A stretch of 64,000 nt of DNA from Gemmatimonadota bacterium. Lineage in GTDB: Bacteria > Gemmatimonadota > Gemmatimonadetes > Longimicrobiales > Gaopeijiaceae. This document shows, piece after piece, positions 48,857 through 58,192 of this stretch. The notes beneath the pieces are model-generated. The model did no database searches. It had not been told where the DNA came from and saw only the letters and a list, made by a program, of their open reading frames with translations. The position numbers and the translations under genes are program-made. The stretch is taken from positions 1-64,000 of the forward strand of contig JAJEBR010000024.1 of assembly GCA_022822445.1 (NCBI GenBank), in the 5' to 3' direction. The stretch's first letter is position 1. Every line of letters begins with the position of its first letter.

Positions 48857-50056
48857 ATGGCGTTCAAGTCGCTGGTCGCTGCGGGGGGCGCCGTTGCGGC
48901 CGCGCTCGTCGCTGGGAGGGTGCTGTCCGCACCGCCGCTGGAATCTCCGCGTCCGGTTGCTGCTGCGGCGCCCGCGGTCGGCTTGACCGGGATCGGACCC
49001 GCTGCCGTGGTCGTGACCGGGTGGCAAACCAGCGCCATCACCGATGTGCCCGGGATCCGGGTCGGCCACTACACCTACGACGGCGCGGCAACCGGATGCA
49101 CCGTTGTGATTGCGGACGGTGGCGCCGTGGGGGGTGTGGACGTGCGCGGCGGCGCCCCCGGCACGGTGGAGACCGACCTCCTCGACCCCGTGAACACGGT
49201 CCGGACCGTCAACGCGATCCTGCTCTCCGGCGGCTCCGCCTTCGGCCTCGCGGCACGGGACGGTGTCATGCGCTACCTGGAAGAGCGCGGCGAGGGCTAC
49301 CCCGTCGGGGGCGGCCTCGTCGTCCCGATCGTGCCGGGTGCGATCATCTTCGACCTGCGCGTTGCGGGCGGTGTTCGGCCCGGCCCCGATTGCGGCTACG
49401 AGGCCGCCTCCGGCGCCTCCACCGGGGCGGTCGCGGAGGGGAATGTGGGTGCGGGCGCCGGCGCCACGGTGGGGAAGCTGCGCGGGATGGCTTCGGCGAT
49501 GAAGGGCGGGGTCGGCACGGCCTCGATCACGCTGGAAAGCGGCCTCGTGGTCGGCGCGATCGTCGTGGTCAACGCCGTCGGCGATGTCATCGACCCGGCT
49601 ACGGGCGCCGTGATCGCCGGCGTCCGCGGCCCCGGCGGCGAGCTCCTCGACGCGCGGCGTCTCCTCCGCGGAGAAGCGCCGCCCCCGTCGCCCTTCGAGA
49701 ACACCACCATCGGGGCCGTCGCGACCAACGCCCGCCTCACCAAGGCCGAGGCCACGAAGGTCGCGCAGATGGCGCACGACGGGCTGGCCCGCGCCATCGT
49801 GCCGGTCCACACCCCCTCGGACGGCGACGTGGTCTTCGCGCTTGCCACCGGCGCCCTCGAAGGCGGCAGCGATGCGGGCCGGGTCGGCGCGCTGGCGGCC
49901 GAGGTCATGGCCGAGGCGATCGTGCGCGCGGTGCGGGCGGCGCGCAGCCTGCCGTCCATCCCGGCCGCGCGGGATCTGCCCGGTGGGGTGGAGAGGGGGC
50001 GGGGGCCGGAGCGGGGGCCGGAGTCAGAGCCGGGACCGGCGGGGCCGGCGAATTGA
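48857..50056 (+). CDS. P1-family (DmpA-type) self-processing aminopeptidase, exported
   Basis: 399 residues. Ntn-type peptidase that cuts itself into two chains and removes N-terminal residues or splits beta-peptides. ATG 48857 follows GGGAGG; the signal ends near VLSAPP. Blocks: ITDVPGIRVGHYTYDGAATGCTVV, VRTVNAILLSGGSAFGLAARDGVMRYLEERG, GVRGPGGELLDA, and the autocleavage region ENTTIGAVATNARLTKAEATKVAQMAHDGLARAI, where one of the Thr residues becomes the new N-terminal nucleophile. It overlaps the sodium/solute symporter gene (TTGA), so peptide cleavage and uptake of the products are probably linked. Confidence 0.9.
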   Translation: MAFKSLVAAGGAVAAALVAGRVLSAPPLESPRPVAAAAPAVGLTGIGPAAVVVTGWQTSAITDVPGIRVGHYTYDGAATGCTVVIADGGAVGGVDVRGGAPGTVETDLLDPVNTVRTVNAILLSGGSAFGLAARDGVMRYLEERGEGYPVGGGLVVPIVPGAIIFDLRVAGGVRPGPDCGYEAASGASTGAVAEGNVGAGAGATVGKLRGMASAMKGGVGTASITLESGLVVGAIVVVNAVGDVIDPATGAVIAGVRGPGGELLDARRLLRGEAPPPSPFENTTIGAVATNARLTKAEATKVAQMAHDGLARAIVPVHTPSDGDVVFALATGALEGGSDAGRVGALAAEVMAEAIVRAVRAARSLPSIPAARDLPGGVERGRGPERGPESEPGPAGPAN

Positions 50057-51459
50057 ACGCACCCCTGCTGGCGGGACTCCTCCTCTATGTGGCGCTCATC
50101 ACGGTGGTCGGGCTGGCCATCGGGCGTCGCGTCAGCGGCACGGGCGACTTTTTCGTCGCCGGGCGGGCGCTGGGCCCGGTGCTGCTCTTCGCGACGCTGC
50201 TGGCGGCGAACATCGGCGCCGGGTCGACCGTGGGCGCGGCGGGTCTCGGCTACCGGAACGGGCTCGCGGCGTGGTGGTGGGTGGGTTCGGCCGGCCTTGG
50301 CACCCTGGTGTTGGCGCTTTGGCTCGGACCGCGCATCTGGCGGGTCGCGCGCGACAATTCGCTCCTGACCGTCGGCGACTACCTCGAGTACCGCTACGGG
50401 CCGTCGGTGCGGGCGGCGATCGCGATCCTCCTCTGGCTCGGCACGCTGGCCATCCTCGCTGCGCAGCTGATCGCGATGGCGTGGATCCTGGAGGTGGTGG
50501 CGGGGGCGCCGCCCTGGCTGGGCGCGGTCGCCGGCGGCGCGGTGATGATGATCTACTTCGTCGCGGGAGGCCTGCTGAGTTCGGCCTGGGTCAACCTCGT
50601 GCAGCTGGTGGTGCTGGTGTTCGGGTTCCTGGTCGCGGTGCCGCTCGCGATCCACGGGGCGGGGGGCCTTCCGGCGGTGCTGGACGCGGCGCGCACGGTT
50701 CCCGGCCACCTCGACTTCATGAGCAACGGCGATTCGGGGTGGATGTACCTGATGCTGCTCGCCCCCGCGTTCATCGTGTCCCCCGGGATTCTGCAGAAGG
50801 TGTTCGGGGCTCGCGACGTGCGGTCGGTGCGCCTGGGATTGGGGGTATGCGCGGCCGCGCTGATGCTGTTCGCGCTGATGCCGCCCGCGCTGGGGATGGC
50901 GGCGCGGATGGTGGCCCCCGGGCTGGAGAACCCGGAGACCGCGCTGCCGGTGATCCTGACGGAGGGGGTTCCCGCGTGGGTCGGACTGCTGGGGCTGGCG
51001 GCGGTGCTCTCGGCCGAGATCAGTTCCGCGGACGCGATCCTCTTCATGCTCGCCACCTCGCTCTCGAAGGATCTCTACAAGCGCTTCGTCAATCCGGCGG
51101 CGTCCGACCGGCAGGTGCTGCGGGTGGCCCGGGTTGCGGCGGTGGCGGGAGGATGCGGGGGCGTGGTGCTGGCCGTGCTGCTGCCCAGCGTCGTCGACAA
51201 CCTGCGGATCTTCTACTCGCTGCTCGGGGTCAGCCTCTTCGTGCCGGTGGTGGCCGGGCTGTATTCGCGCAGGCCCGCGGCGGCGGAGGCGCTCGCGGCG
51301 GCGGCGGCCGGGGTCGCGGTGCTGCTGCTGGCCCGCTCGGCCTGGGACGGTGCCGGCTGGATGGTTCCGTCGGCGTGGGGACTGCTGGCGGCGGGGGTGG
51401 CGTACGGGGTATCGTTTGCCGGGCGGCAGCTGGTGGGGCGGCGAGCGGGCAGGGCGTGA
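50053..51459 (+). CDS. sodium:solute symporter family transporter
   Basis: 468 residues, about 13 spans, SSS family. The TTG start at 50053 overlaps the TGA of the peptidase gene (TTGA), which indicates translational coupling. Family hallmarks are GDFFVAGRALGPVLLFATLLAANIGAGSTVGAAGLGYRNG in the first spans and AEISSADAILFMLATSLSKDLYKRF in the later region. Co-translated with a self-processing peptidase, it may import the released amino acids or peptides with sodium; the substrate is not visible in the sequence. Alternative ATG starts all fall well inside the first span. Confidence 0.9.
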   Translation: MNAPLLAGLLLYVALITVVGLAIGRRVSGTGDFFVAGRALGPVLLFATLLAANIGAGSTVGAAGLGYRNGLAAWWWVGSAGLGTLVLALWLGPRIWRVARDNSLLTVGDYLEYRYGPSVRAAIAILLWLGTLAILAAQLIAMAWILEVVAGAPPWLGAVAGGAVMMIYFVAGGLLSSAWVNLVQLVVLVFGFLVAVPLAIHGAGGLPAVLDAARTVPGHLDFMSNGDSGWMYLMLLAPAFIVSPGILQKVFGARDVRSVRLGLGVCAAALMLFALMPPALGMAARMVAPGLENPETALPVILTEGVPAWVGLLGLAAVLSAEISSADAILFMLATSLSKDLYKRFVNPAASDRQVLRVARVAAVAGGCGGVVLAVLLPSVVDNLRIFYSLLGVSLFVPVVAGLYSRRPAAAEALAAAAAGVAVLLLARSAWDGAGWMVPSAWGLLAAGVAYGVSFAGRQLVGRRAGRA

Positions 51460-51466
51460 ACCAGAA

Positions 51467-51527
51467 TGTAATGTTTACACGACTGAATGTAAAGTAAACA
51501 CGACAATGAATGATGCAAACACGACAG
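51467..51527 (+). promoter_or_regulatory. three direct repeats of the 21-bp motif before the hydroxyproline dehydratase
   Basis: TGTAATGTTTACACGAC (51467), TGTAAAGTAAACACGAC (51488) and a weaker ATGATGCAAACACGAC (51510) place the ACACGAC core at 51477, 51498 and 51519, exactly 21 bp apart. The last repeat ends 12 bp before ATG 51538. This is the clearest of the three sites found in the window. Confidence 0.7.
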
Positions 51528-51537
51528 TTCTGAACCC

Positions 51538-52551
51538 ATGAAGCGCCGTTTCCCCTCCGAGATCCGCACCTGCGAGATGCACACCGGCGGTGAACCCGTG
51601 CGGATTGTGACCGCCGGCTACCCGCCGATCCCGGGCGCCACCATCCTGGACAAGCGGCGGTACGCGCGCGAGCGCCTTGACCATCTGCGCCGCTTCCTGA
51701 TGCACGAGCCGCGCGGCCACAACGACATGTACGGCGTGATCCCGGTGGAGCCGGACCACCCGGAGGCGGATCTGGCGGTGCTCTTCTGCCACAACGAGGG
51801 CTACTCGACGATGTGCGGGCACGCGACCATTGCAATGGCCAGATGGGCGGTGGATTCGGGGGTGGTGGCGGCGCGGGAGCCGCGCGCGACCGTGCGGATC
51901 CAGTGTCCGTGCGGGCTCGTCACCGCTCACGTGCAGTGCCGGGACGGACGCGCCGGGATGGTCCACTTCGAGAGCGTGGGCGCCTTCGCCCCGCTCCTGG
52001 ACGCCGTGGTCGAGGTGGAGGGCGCGGGGAGGGTCGAGGTCGACATCGGGTACGGGGGCGCCTTCTACGCCTTCGCGCCGGCCGCGCGGTTCGGGCTGGA
52101 CGTGCGAACGTCTCCGGCGCGGGCGCTGGTCGACGGCGCGTGGGCGGTCACCTGCGCGGCCAAGTCGCAGCTGGAGCTGGACCATCCCGAACACCCCGAT
52201 CTGGCCTTCCTCTACGGGACGATCCTCACCGACGGGGGCATCGGCGACGACCGCCCCAGCGCGAACGCCTGCGTCTTCGCGGACCGGCAGGTGGACCGCA
52301 GCCCGACGGGGAGCGGGGTCACGGCCCGGATGGCGATCCAGAAGGCGCGGGGGCTCGCCGGGGTGGGGGACGAGCGGCGGTTTTCGAGCGTGACCGGCTC
52401 GGTGTTCACGGGGTGCATCATCGGGGAGACGATGGTGGGGGAGCACGAGGCCGTGACGGTGCTGGTGGGGGGCGAGGCTCACTACACGGGCGAGGCGCGG
52501 TTCCGGGGGGAGGAGGGGGACCCGCTGCGCGGGGGCTTCACCGTGCGGTGA
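51538..52551 (+). CDS. trans-3-hydroxy-L-proline dehydratase (proline racemase family)
   Basis: 337 residues, proline racemase superfamily. The first catalytic residue is Cys93 in STMCGHATIA. At the second position, where racemases and 4-hydroxyproline epimerases have Cys in DRSPCGTG, this protein reads DRSPTGSG with Thr257. That Cys-to-Thr change marks trans-3-hydroxy-L-proline dehydratases, which form pyrroline-2-carboxylate. So a dehydratase, not a racemase, is called. The substrate is found in collagen. The upstream ATG is preceded by the 21-bp repeats. Next genes are sugar-related, so no tight functional operon is implied. It has no signal peptide. Confidence 0.85.
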   Translation: MKRRFPSEIRTCEMHTGGEPVRIVTAGYPPIPGATILDKRRYARERLDHLRRFLMHEPRGHNDMYGVIPVEPDHPEADLAVLFCHNEGYSTMCGHATIAMARWAVDSGVVAAREPRATVRIQCPCGLVTAHVQCRDGRAGMVHFESVGAFAPLLDAVVEVEGAGRVEVDIGYGGAFYAFAPAARFGLDVRTSPARALVDGAWAVTCAAKSQLELDHPEHPDLAFLYGTILTDGGIGDDRPSANACVFADRQVDRSPTGSGVTARMAIQKARGLAGVGDERRFSSVTGSVFTGCIIGETMVGEHEAVTVLVGGEAHYTGEARFRGEEGDPLRGGFTVR

Positions 52552-52720
52552 CGGGGGGGGCGGGGGGATGGGTGGATGGGCGCCGTGTTGGGGAGTCCGT
52601 GGGCGAGGCAATGGCTGGATGGGCGCGGGGGCCGGGGCCGCGCCGGCAAGTGGCGGGCGCCGGGCCGAGCGCCTAACATGGCAGCCTGGAGGTAGCCGGA
52701 TGATCTCACCGGGAGGGACA

Positions 52721-53572
52721 ATGGACAGGAAGGACTTCCTGCGCGTGGCCGGGCTGGGCGTGCTTGCCGGGTGTGCACGGGAGCAGGTGCCAGCGGCCGA
52801 GGATGGTGGCCGGGCGGGGCTCGAGCCGCCGCTGGACGTGATCGGGGTGCAGCTGTACACGGTGCGCTCGCTGATGAGTGAGGACGTGGCCGGGACGCTG
52901 GACGCCGTGGCCGCCATCGGGTACCGCGAGGTGGAGTTCGCCGGGTACTTCGGCAATTCGCCCGCGGAGGTGAGGCAGTGGCTGGATGCCGCCGGGCTGG
53001 TTGCCCCCGCAGCCCACTTCGGCATCCCGGAGCTTACGGGTGAGGGCCTGGAGGCGACGATCGAATCCGCGCACATCCTGGGGCACCGGTGGCTCGTCCT
53101 GCCCTCCCTTCCAGGCGACATGCAGACCGCCGACGGATACCGCCAGGCGGCCGAGATCCTCAATACCGCCGGCGCGACCGCTGCCGAGGCCGGCCTGCGA
53201 GTCGGCTACCACAACCACGCCTTCGAGTTCGAGGAGGTGGAGGCCGGCGGCGTCACGGGCTTTTCGCTGCTCCTTCAGCACCTCGATCCTTCCCTGGTGG
53301 ACATCGAGATCGACTTCCACTGGTCGGCGGTGGGCGGTGCGGACTCGGTCGCGCTGCTGCGGGACAATCCCGGCCGTTTCCCCCTCTGTCATGTCAAGGA
53401 CCTGTCCACGGACGGGGAGATGGCCGACGTGGGCGCGGGCGAGATCGACTGGGCCGAGCTCTTCGCCCTTTCCGATACCGCCGGCCTTCGGCACTACTTC
53501 GTCGAACACGACCGCCCCGGCGATCCGCGGGCATCGATCGAGGCCAGCTACCGTTATCTGTCCGGGACCTGA
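52721..53572 (+). CDS. sugar phosphate isomerase/epimerase-like lipoprotein
   Basis: 283 residues. AP-endonuclease-2/xylose-isomerase-like TIM barrel. ATG 52721 follows GGGAGGGACA; the lipobox ends VLAGC (Cys22), so it is exported, unlike most members. Typical blocks: IGVQLYTVRSLMSEDVAGTLDAVAAIGYREVEFAG, GLRVGYHNHAFEF, DIEIDFHW and CHVKDL, all at positions of metal or substrate ligands. Family members act as epimerases, isomerases or 3-keto-glycoside lyases. Position before the MFS gene and Gfo/Idh/MocA gene supports a 3-keto-sugar role. Confidence 0.85.
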   Translation: MDRKDFLRVAGLGVLAGCAREQVPAAEDGGRAGLEPPLDVIGVQLYTVRSLMSEDVAGTLDAVAAIGYREVEFAGYFGNSPAEVRQWLDAAGLVAPAAHFGIPELTGEGLEATIESAHILGHRWLVLPSLPGDMQTADGYRQAAEILNTAGATAAEAGLRVGYHNHAFEFEEVEAGGVTGFSLLLQHLDPSLVDIEIDFHWSAVGGADSVALLRDNPGRFPLCHVKDLSTDGEMADVGAGEIDWAELFALSDTAGLRHYFVEHDRPGDPRASIEASYRYLSGT

Positions 53573-53644
53573 GGCGGGGCATCTCGCCGTTTTTCGGTCG
53601 CGGGCAGTCGACTGTCACCGCATGAACACAAGGAGTGCGAATCG

Positions 53645-55126
53645 ATGAATGGCGGATCCGGCGGGAACGGCGGAGTGCACGCGGGCCGACTCTTCCTCGG
53701 CAGTTGCGTGGCGCTGATCGCCACCTCGGTGGCCTTCGCGACGGTCGGCGCGATCATGTTCGGCCTCAAGGGAGAGTTCGTACTCAACAACGCGCAGGTC
53801 GGGTGGATCGGCGGCGCGGCGATCTGGGGATTCGCAGTGTCGCAGGTCTTCTTTGCGCCCTTCTGCGACACCCTGGGGATGCGCTTCCTGGTGCGGATGG
53901 CCTTCGTCGGCCACCTGGCGGGTGCGCTGATGCTGATACTTGCCACCGGTTTCTGGACGCTCTTTGCAGGTGCGCTCATCATCGCCATGGCCAACGGACT
54001 GGTCGAGGCGGCGTGCAATCCCCTGGTGGCGGCGCTGTACCCGGAGAACAAGACGGTCAAGCTGAACCAGTTCCACGTCTGGTTCCCGGGCGGGATCGTG
54101 CTCGGGGGGCTGGCGGCCTGGGGGCTGGACCAGGTCGGAATCACGTCCTGGCAGATCAAGGTCGCCCTCATCGTGATTCCGACGATCGCGTACGGTCTGC
54201 TGCTGCTGGGGCAACGCTTTCCCGTCACCGAAGGGGTCCGTTCCGGCGTATCGATGGGGCAGATGTTCAGCGCCACGCTGATGACGCCGCTGATGCTGCT
54301 CATGCTCCTGTGCATGGCGATGACGGCCTCACTCGAACTGGGACCCAACCGCTGGGTTCCGGCGGTGCTGGAGGCCGGTGGAATGCAGGGCATCCTGGTG
54401 CTGGTCTACATCAACGGGATCATGGCGGTGATGCGCTTCTGGGCCGGCCCGGTCGTCCACCGTCTGTCGCCCACCGGAATCCTGCTGACCTCGGCGGTGC
54501 TCTCCGGTGCGGGGCTGCTCTGGCTCAGCTACGGGGGATCGGTTGCGTCGGTCGTTGCGGCGGCCACGGTCTTCGCGGTCGGCGTGTGCTACTTCTGGCC
54601 CACGATGCTCGGCTTCGTCTCCGAACGGATCCCCAGGAGCGGCGCGCTGGGGCTCGGGCTGATGGGGACGGTGGGAATGGCGGTTGTCGGCCTCGTCACC
54701 TCGCCGCTGATGGGAGAGATCGCGGACCGGGCCGCGCACGCGGACCTTGACGAGGACCAGGTGGTCATGGTGCTCGCGGAAGCGGGTGGCGCACTCGAAT
54801 CCCAGTCGCTCCGGACTCCCGGACCCGCGGGGGACGATCTGCGGTCGGCGCTGGGGCTGGTCACCGGCGTGCTGGAGAGTTACGAGGCCGAGCAGGCCCT
54901 CCCTCCGGTGGAGACCGCCAACGCGCTGCGGGGCATCATCGCGTCGGGGTCCACCTCGCCAGCGGTGGAGCGGGCGCAGGGGATTCTGGGGCCCGCGGAG
55001 AATCGAGGGGGACTGATTTCCTTCCGCTACGTGGTTCCCCTGAGCGGGTTCCTGGTGCTGGTCTTCGGAATGCTGTATCTGAAAGAGCGGCGCTCGGGCG
55101 GGTACCGGGCGGAGCGGCTGTCCTGA
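53645..55126 (+). CDS. MFS transporter, sugar-type
   Basis: 493 residues, twelve spans, N-terminal RLFLGSCVALIATSVAFATVGAIM and family-like LMGTVGMAVVGLVTSPLMGEIADR. It differs from usual MFS proteins by a long hydrophilic insertion of about 110 residues (AHADLDEDQ through GPAENRGG) before the last span, probably cytoplasmic or periplasmic. No sugar-specific motif is clear. It is followed by the Gfo/Idh/MocA gene with an overlapping CTGA, so they are translationally coupled. Confidence 0.82.
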   Translation: MNGGSGGNGGVHAGRLFLGSCVALIATSVAFATVGAIMFGLKGEFVLNNAQVGWIGGAAIWGFAVSQVFFAPFCDTLGMRFLVRMAFVGHLAGALMLILATGFWTLFAGALIIAMANGLVEAACNPLVAALYPENKTVKLNQFHVWFPGGIVLGGLAAWGLDQVGITSWQIKVALIVIPTIAYGLLLLGQRFPVTEGVRSGVSMGQMFSATLMTPLMLLMLLCMAMTASLELGPNRWVPAVLEAGGMQGILVLVYINGIMAVMRFWAGPVVHRLSPTGILLTSAVLSGAGLLWLSYGGSVASVVAAATVFAVGVCYFWPTMLGFVSERIPRSGALGLGLMGTVGMAVVGLVTSPLMGEIADRAAHADLDEDQVVMVLAEAGGALESQSLRTPGPAGDDLRSALGLVTGVLESYEAEQALPPVETANALRGIIASGSTSPAVERAQGILGPAENRGGLISFRYVVPLSGFLVLVFGMLYLKERRSGGYRAERLS

Positions 55127-56370
55127 ACCCTCATCTCGGCCGGAAACTCCGGTACGGCATGGTGGGCGGCGGCCCCGGCGCCTTCATCGGCGCGGTGCAC
55201 CGGATGGCCGCCGCGCTGGACGGGGAGTGGGAACTCGTCGCGGGCGCCTTCGCGTCGCACCCGGATCGTTCCCGTGAACAGGGGCGGGCGCTGGGGCTGG
55301 ACGCGGGGCGCGTGTACGGCGCCTTCCAGGAGATGGCGGAGGCGGAGGCCGCGCTGGGCGAGGATCGGCGCATCGACGCAGTGACCGTCGTCACCCCCAA
55401 CCACCTGCACCGCCCGGTCGCGCTCGCCTTCCTGGAGCGCGGCATCCACGTCGTCTGCGACAAGCCGATGACGAGAAGCGTGGCCGGCGCGGAGGCGCTC
55501 TGCCGCGAGGTGGAGCGCACCGGGCTTACCTTCGCATTGACGCACAACTACACGGGTTATCCGATGGTGAAGGAGGCTCGCCATCTGGTGCAGTCCGGTC
55601 GGCTGGGGACGGTGCGCAAGGTCGTGGCGGAGTACCCGCAGGGGTGGCTCTCCACCCGGCTCGAAGACACCGGCCACAAACAGGCCGGCTGGCGGCAGGA
55701 TCCGGCGCAGGCCGGGCCCTCGTCGGCGCTGGGCGACATCGGCTCGCACCTCCACAACCTCGTGCGCTACGTCACCGGGCTGGAGATCGAGGAGGTATTC
55801 GCGGAGTTGGCGAGCCTGGTGCCGGCCCGGACGATGGAGGACGACGCGGGCATCCTGGTGCGCTTCGCGGGCGGCGTCCGGGGCGTCTACTACGCCAGTC
55901 AGGTGTCCGCCGGCGAAGAGAACGGGCTGGCGCTGCGTATCTATGGCGAGCGGGCCGGGCTGGTCTGGCGGCAGGAGGACCCGAACGTCCTCGACCTGCT
56001 CTTCCCCGAAGCGCCCAGGCAGCGGCGGACCCGCGGGAGCGGTTACCTGTGCCCTTCGGCGCAGCACGCGACCCGCTTGCCGCCGGGGCACCCCGAGGGG
56101 TTCATCGAGGCATTCGCCAACATCTACCGGTCCGCGGGGCGGGTGATCGGGGCCGGGATGGCGGGCGAGGAGCCGGATCCGCTGGACCGTGATTTCCCCG
56201 ACCATAACGACGGTCTTCGCGGCGTCCGCTTCATCGCTGGTGTGCTCGACGCGGCGGGCCGGGGGCGCTGGACGGCGCTGGCGCACCCGGCGGCGGCTGG
56301 CGCCTCGGCCACGCCCGCGCCCGCTGCGGATACCGCCAGGAGCCTCGCCGACACCGGAGCGCGCCCGTGA
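55123..56370 (+). CDS. Gfo/Idh/MocA-family oxidoreductase, CTG start likely
   Basis: NAD(P)-dependent dehydrogenase, about 415 residues. The Rossmann loop is [21 protein letters not shown], and the catalytic block [14 protein letters not shown] plus [22 protein letters not shown] and [15 protein letters not shown] are in place. The usual start, ATG 55159, would cut the first beta strand just before the nucleotide loop. CTG 55123 overlaps the MFS stop (CTGA) and adds [12 protein letters not shown], restoring the strand. CTG is therefore favoured over ATG. In such clusters this enzyme makes the 3-keto-glycoside. Confidence 0.85.
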   Translation: MNPHLGRKLRYGMVGGGPGAFIGAVHRMAAALDGEWELVAGAFASHPDRSREQGRALGLDAGRVYGAFQEMAEAEAALGEDRRIDAVTVVTPNHLHRPVALAFLERGIHVVCDKPMTRSVAGAEALCREVERTGLTFALTHNYTGYPMVKEARHLVQSGRLGTVRKVVAEYPQGWLSTRLEDTGHKQAGWRQDPAQAGPSSALGDIGSHLHNLVRYVTGLEIEEVFAELASLVPARTMEDDAGILVRFAGGVRGVYYASQVSAGEENGLALRIYGERAGLVWRQEDPNVLDLLFPEAPRQRRTRGSGYLCPSAQHATRLPPGHPEGFIEAFANIYRSAGRVIGAGMAGEEPDPLDRDFPDHNDGLRGVRFIAGVLDAAGRGRWTALAHPAAAGASATPAPAADTARSLADTGARP

Positions 56371-57374
56371 ACCGTCCCGTCACCCTCTTCACCGGCCAGT
56401 GGGCCGACCTGCCGCTGGAGGTCCTGGCCGGCAAGGCCGCCGCCTGGGGCTACGACGGCCTCGAGCTCGCCTGCTGGGGCGACCACTTCGACGTTCAGCG
56501 CGCGCTCGCCGACCCCGCGTACTGCCGGGGCCGCCACGAGCTGCTTGCCCGGCACGGCCTTGCCGTCCACGCGATCAGCAACCACCTCGTCGGCCAGGCG
56601 GTTTGCGACCGCGTCGACGCGCGCCACCAGTCCATCCTCCCGGCACGGGTGTGGGGCGATGGCGACCCGGAAGGCGTCCGCCAGCGCGCGGCCCGCGAGA
56701 TGGAAGACACGGCGCGGGCGGCTGCCCGGCTCGGCGTGGAGGTGGTGAACGGTTTCACCGGCAGTCCCATCTGGCACCTCCTCTACTCCTTTCCGCCCGT
56801 CCCCGGCGAGTGGATCGACGACGGGTTTCGCGACTTTGCGGCCCGCTGGCGTCCGATCCTGGATGTCTTCTCGGCCGAGGGGGTGCGTTTCGCCCTCGAG
56901 GTCCATCCCACGGAGATCGCCTTCGACATCGTCACGACCGATCGGGCGCTGCAATGGCTGGATGGGCACCCCGCCTTCGGGTTCAACTACGACCCCAGCC
57001 ACCTTGCGTACCAGGGGGTCGACTACGTCGATTTCATACGACGATTCGCAGACCGCATCCATCATGTCCACATGAAGGACGTGTGGTGGTCCGGGCGGCC
57101 GGCCGAGGCGGGCGTCTTCGGTGGCCATGCCGACTTCGGAGATCCGCGGCGCTACTGGGACTTCCGGTCGCTCGGACGGGGCCGGGTGGACTTCGAAGCG
57201 GTGATTCGGGCCCTGAACCGGGCGGGCTACCGCGGTCCGCTGTCGGTCGAGTGGGAGGATGCGGGAATGGATCGGGAACATGGGGCGGCGGAGGCTTGCG
57301 CGTTCGTGCGCAGGCTCGCGTTTTCGCCGTCGGACACGGCCTTCGACGCGGCCTTCGCCGGTCGCGACGAATGA
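56367..57374 (+). CDS. sugar phosphate isomerase/epimerase family protein, cytoplasmic
   Basis: 335 residues from a GTG overlapping the preceding stop (GTGA). TIM barrel of the xylose-isomerase-like type with [87 protein letters not shown] and [10 protein letters not shown] (metal-binding His/Glu/Asp set). Unlike the lipoprotein at 52.7 kb it has no signal. Along with the Gfo/Idh/MocA dehydrogenase and the DUF1080 protein it suits a 3-keto-glycoside lyase or an epimerase step. Confidence 0.88.
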   Translation: MNRPVTLFTGQWADLPLEVLAGKAAAWGYDGLELACWGDHFDVQRALADPAYCRGRHELLARHGLAVHAISNHLVGQAVCDRVDARHQSILPARVWGDGDPEGVRQRAAREMEDTARAAARLGVEVVNGFTGSPIWHLLYSFPPVPGEWIDDGFRDFAARWRPILDVFSAEGVRFALEVHPTEIAFDIVTTDRALQWLDGHPAFGFNYDPSHLAYQGVDYVDFIRRFADRIHHVHMKDVWWSGRPAEAGVFGGHADFGDPRRYWDFRSLGRGRVDFEAVIRALNRAGYRGPLSVEWEDAGMDREHGAAEACAFVRRLAFSPSDTAFDAAFAGRDE

Positions 57375-57399
57375 GGCGCTGGAAAACGGAGGAGACTGG

Positions 57400-58092
57400 A
57401 TGCGCTCGATTGCGTTGTTTGCGGCACTCATGGTGATCCTGGCCGCGGCGGTGTATCAGGAGCCGCCGAACCGCCTGACCCCTGAACAGGAGGAGGCCGG
57501 CTGGAAGCTGCTCTTCGACGGCACGCTCGACGGCTGGCGGGGCTACCGGCGTGACGATGTCCCGGCCGGATGGCAGGCGCGGGACGGCGCGCTGGTGTTC
57601 ACGCCGGGGAATCGCGGCGGCACGATCATCACCGTCGACCAGTACGCCGACTTCGAGCTGGCGCTGGAGTGGAGGGTCTCGGAAGGAGGCAACAGCGGCA
57701 TCTTCTACCGGGCCACGGAGGACGAGGTGCAGCCCTACTGGACGGGCCCGGAAATGCAGTTGCTCGACAACGCCGGCCACCGCGACGGCCGCACGCCGGA
57801 GACCTCGGCGGGGTCCAACTACGCGCTTCACGCGCCCGCCGAAGACGTTACCAGGCCGGTCGGAGAGTGGAACCAGGTGCGGATCATTGTGCGGGGCGCG
57901 CAGGTAGAACACTGGATGAACGGTGTCAGGATCGTGGCCTACGAGCTGTGGAGCGATGATTGGCGGGCTCTGGTGCAGAGCAGTAAATTTGGCGAATGGC
58001 CGGGTTACGGAACTGCCCGCGCCGGACACATCGGGCTCCAGGACCACGGAGACCCGGTGTGGTTCCGGAACATCAGGATTCGGGAGCTGTAG
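57400..58092 (+). CDS. DUF1080 (3-keto-disaccharide hydrolase) domain exported protein
   Basis: 230 residues; the signal peptide is SIALFAALMVILAAAVYQ from ATG 57400, after GGAGACTGG. The domain starts NRLTPEQEEAGWKLLFDGTLDGWRGY and has DFELALEWRVSEGGNSGIFYRA, WTGPEMQLLDNAGH and a C-terminal GHIGLQDHGDPVWFRNIRIREL, all standard for DUF1080/3-keto-glucoside hydrolases. It acts on 3-keto-sugars produced by the neighbouring dehydrogenase, if the pathway inference holds. Lies 25 bp after the isomerase gene. Confidence 0.9.
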   Translation: MRSIALFAALMVILAAAVYQEPPNRLTPEQEEAGWKLLFDGTLDGWRGYRRDDVPAGWQARDGALVFTPGNRGGTIITVDQYADFELALEWRVSEGGNSGIFYRATEDEVQPYWTGPEMQLLDNAGHRDGRTPETSAGSNYALHAPAEDVTRPVGEWNQVRIIVRGAQVEHWMNGVRIVAYELWSDDWRALVQSSKFGEWPGYGTARAGHIGLQDHGDPVWFRNIRIREL

Positions 58093-58192
58093 CCATCGGC
58101 AACGGGCCTTGACGGGAGGCGATCTGGACGATGAACAGGCGTTGCGGGAAATTGCTGATTTCGGGTGGGCGCGGCCAGCTGGGGAGGGAGCG

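Noticed and set aside
48793-50052. N-terminal extension of the sodium/solute symporter frame by 420 residues
   Set aside because: This part is an Arg-rich shadow of the P1 peptidase gene; the symporter proper begins at the TTG overlapping the peptidase stop.
51538-52551. Calling this gene proline racemase
   Set aside because: The second catalytic Cys is replaced by Thr257, the mark of the dehydratase branch.
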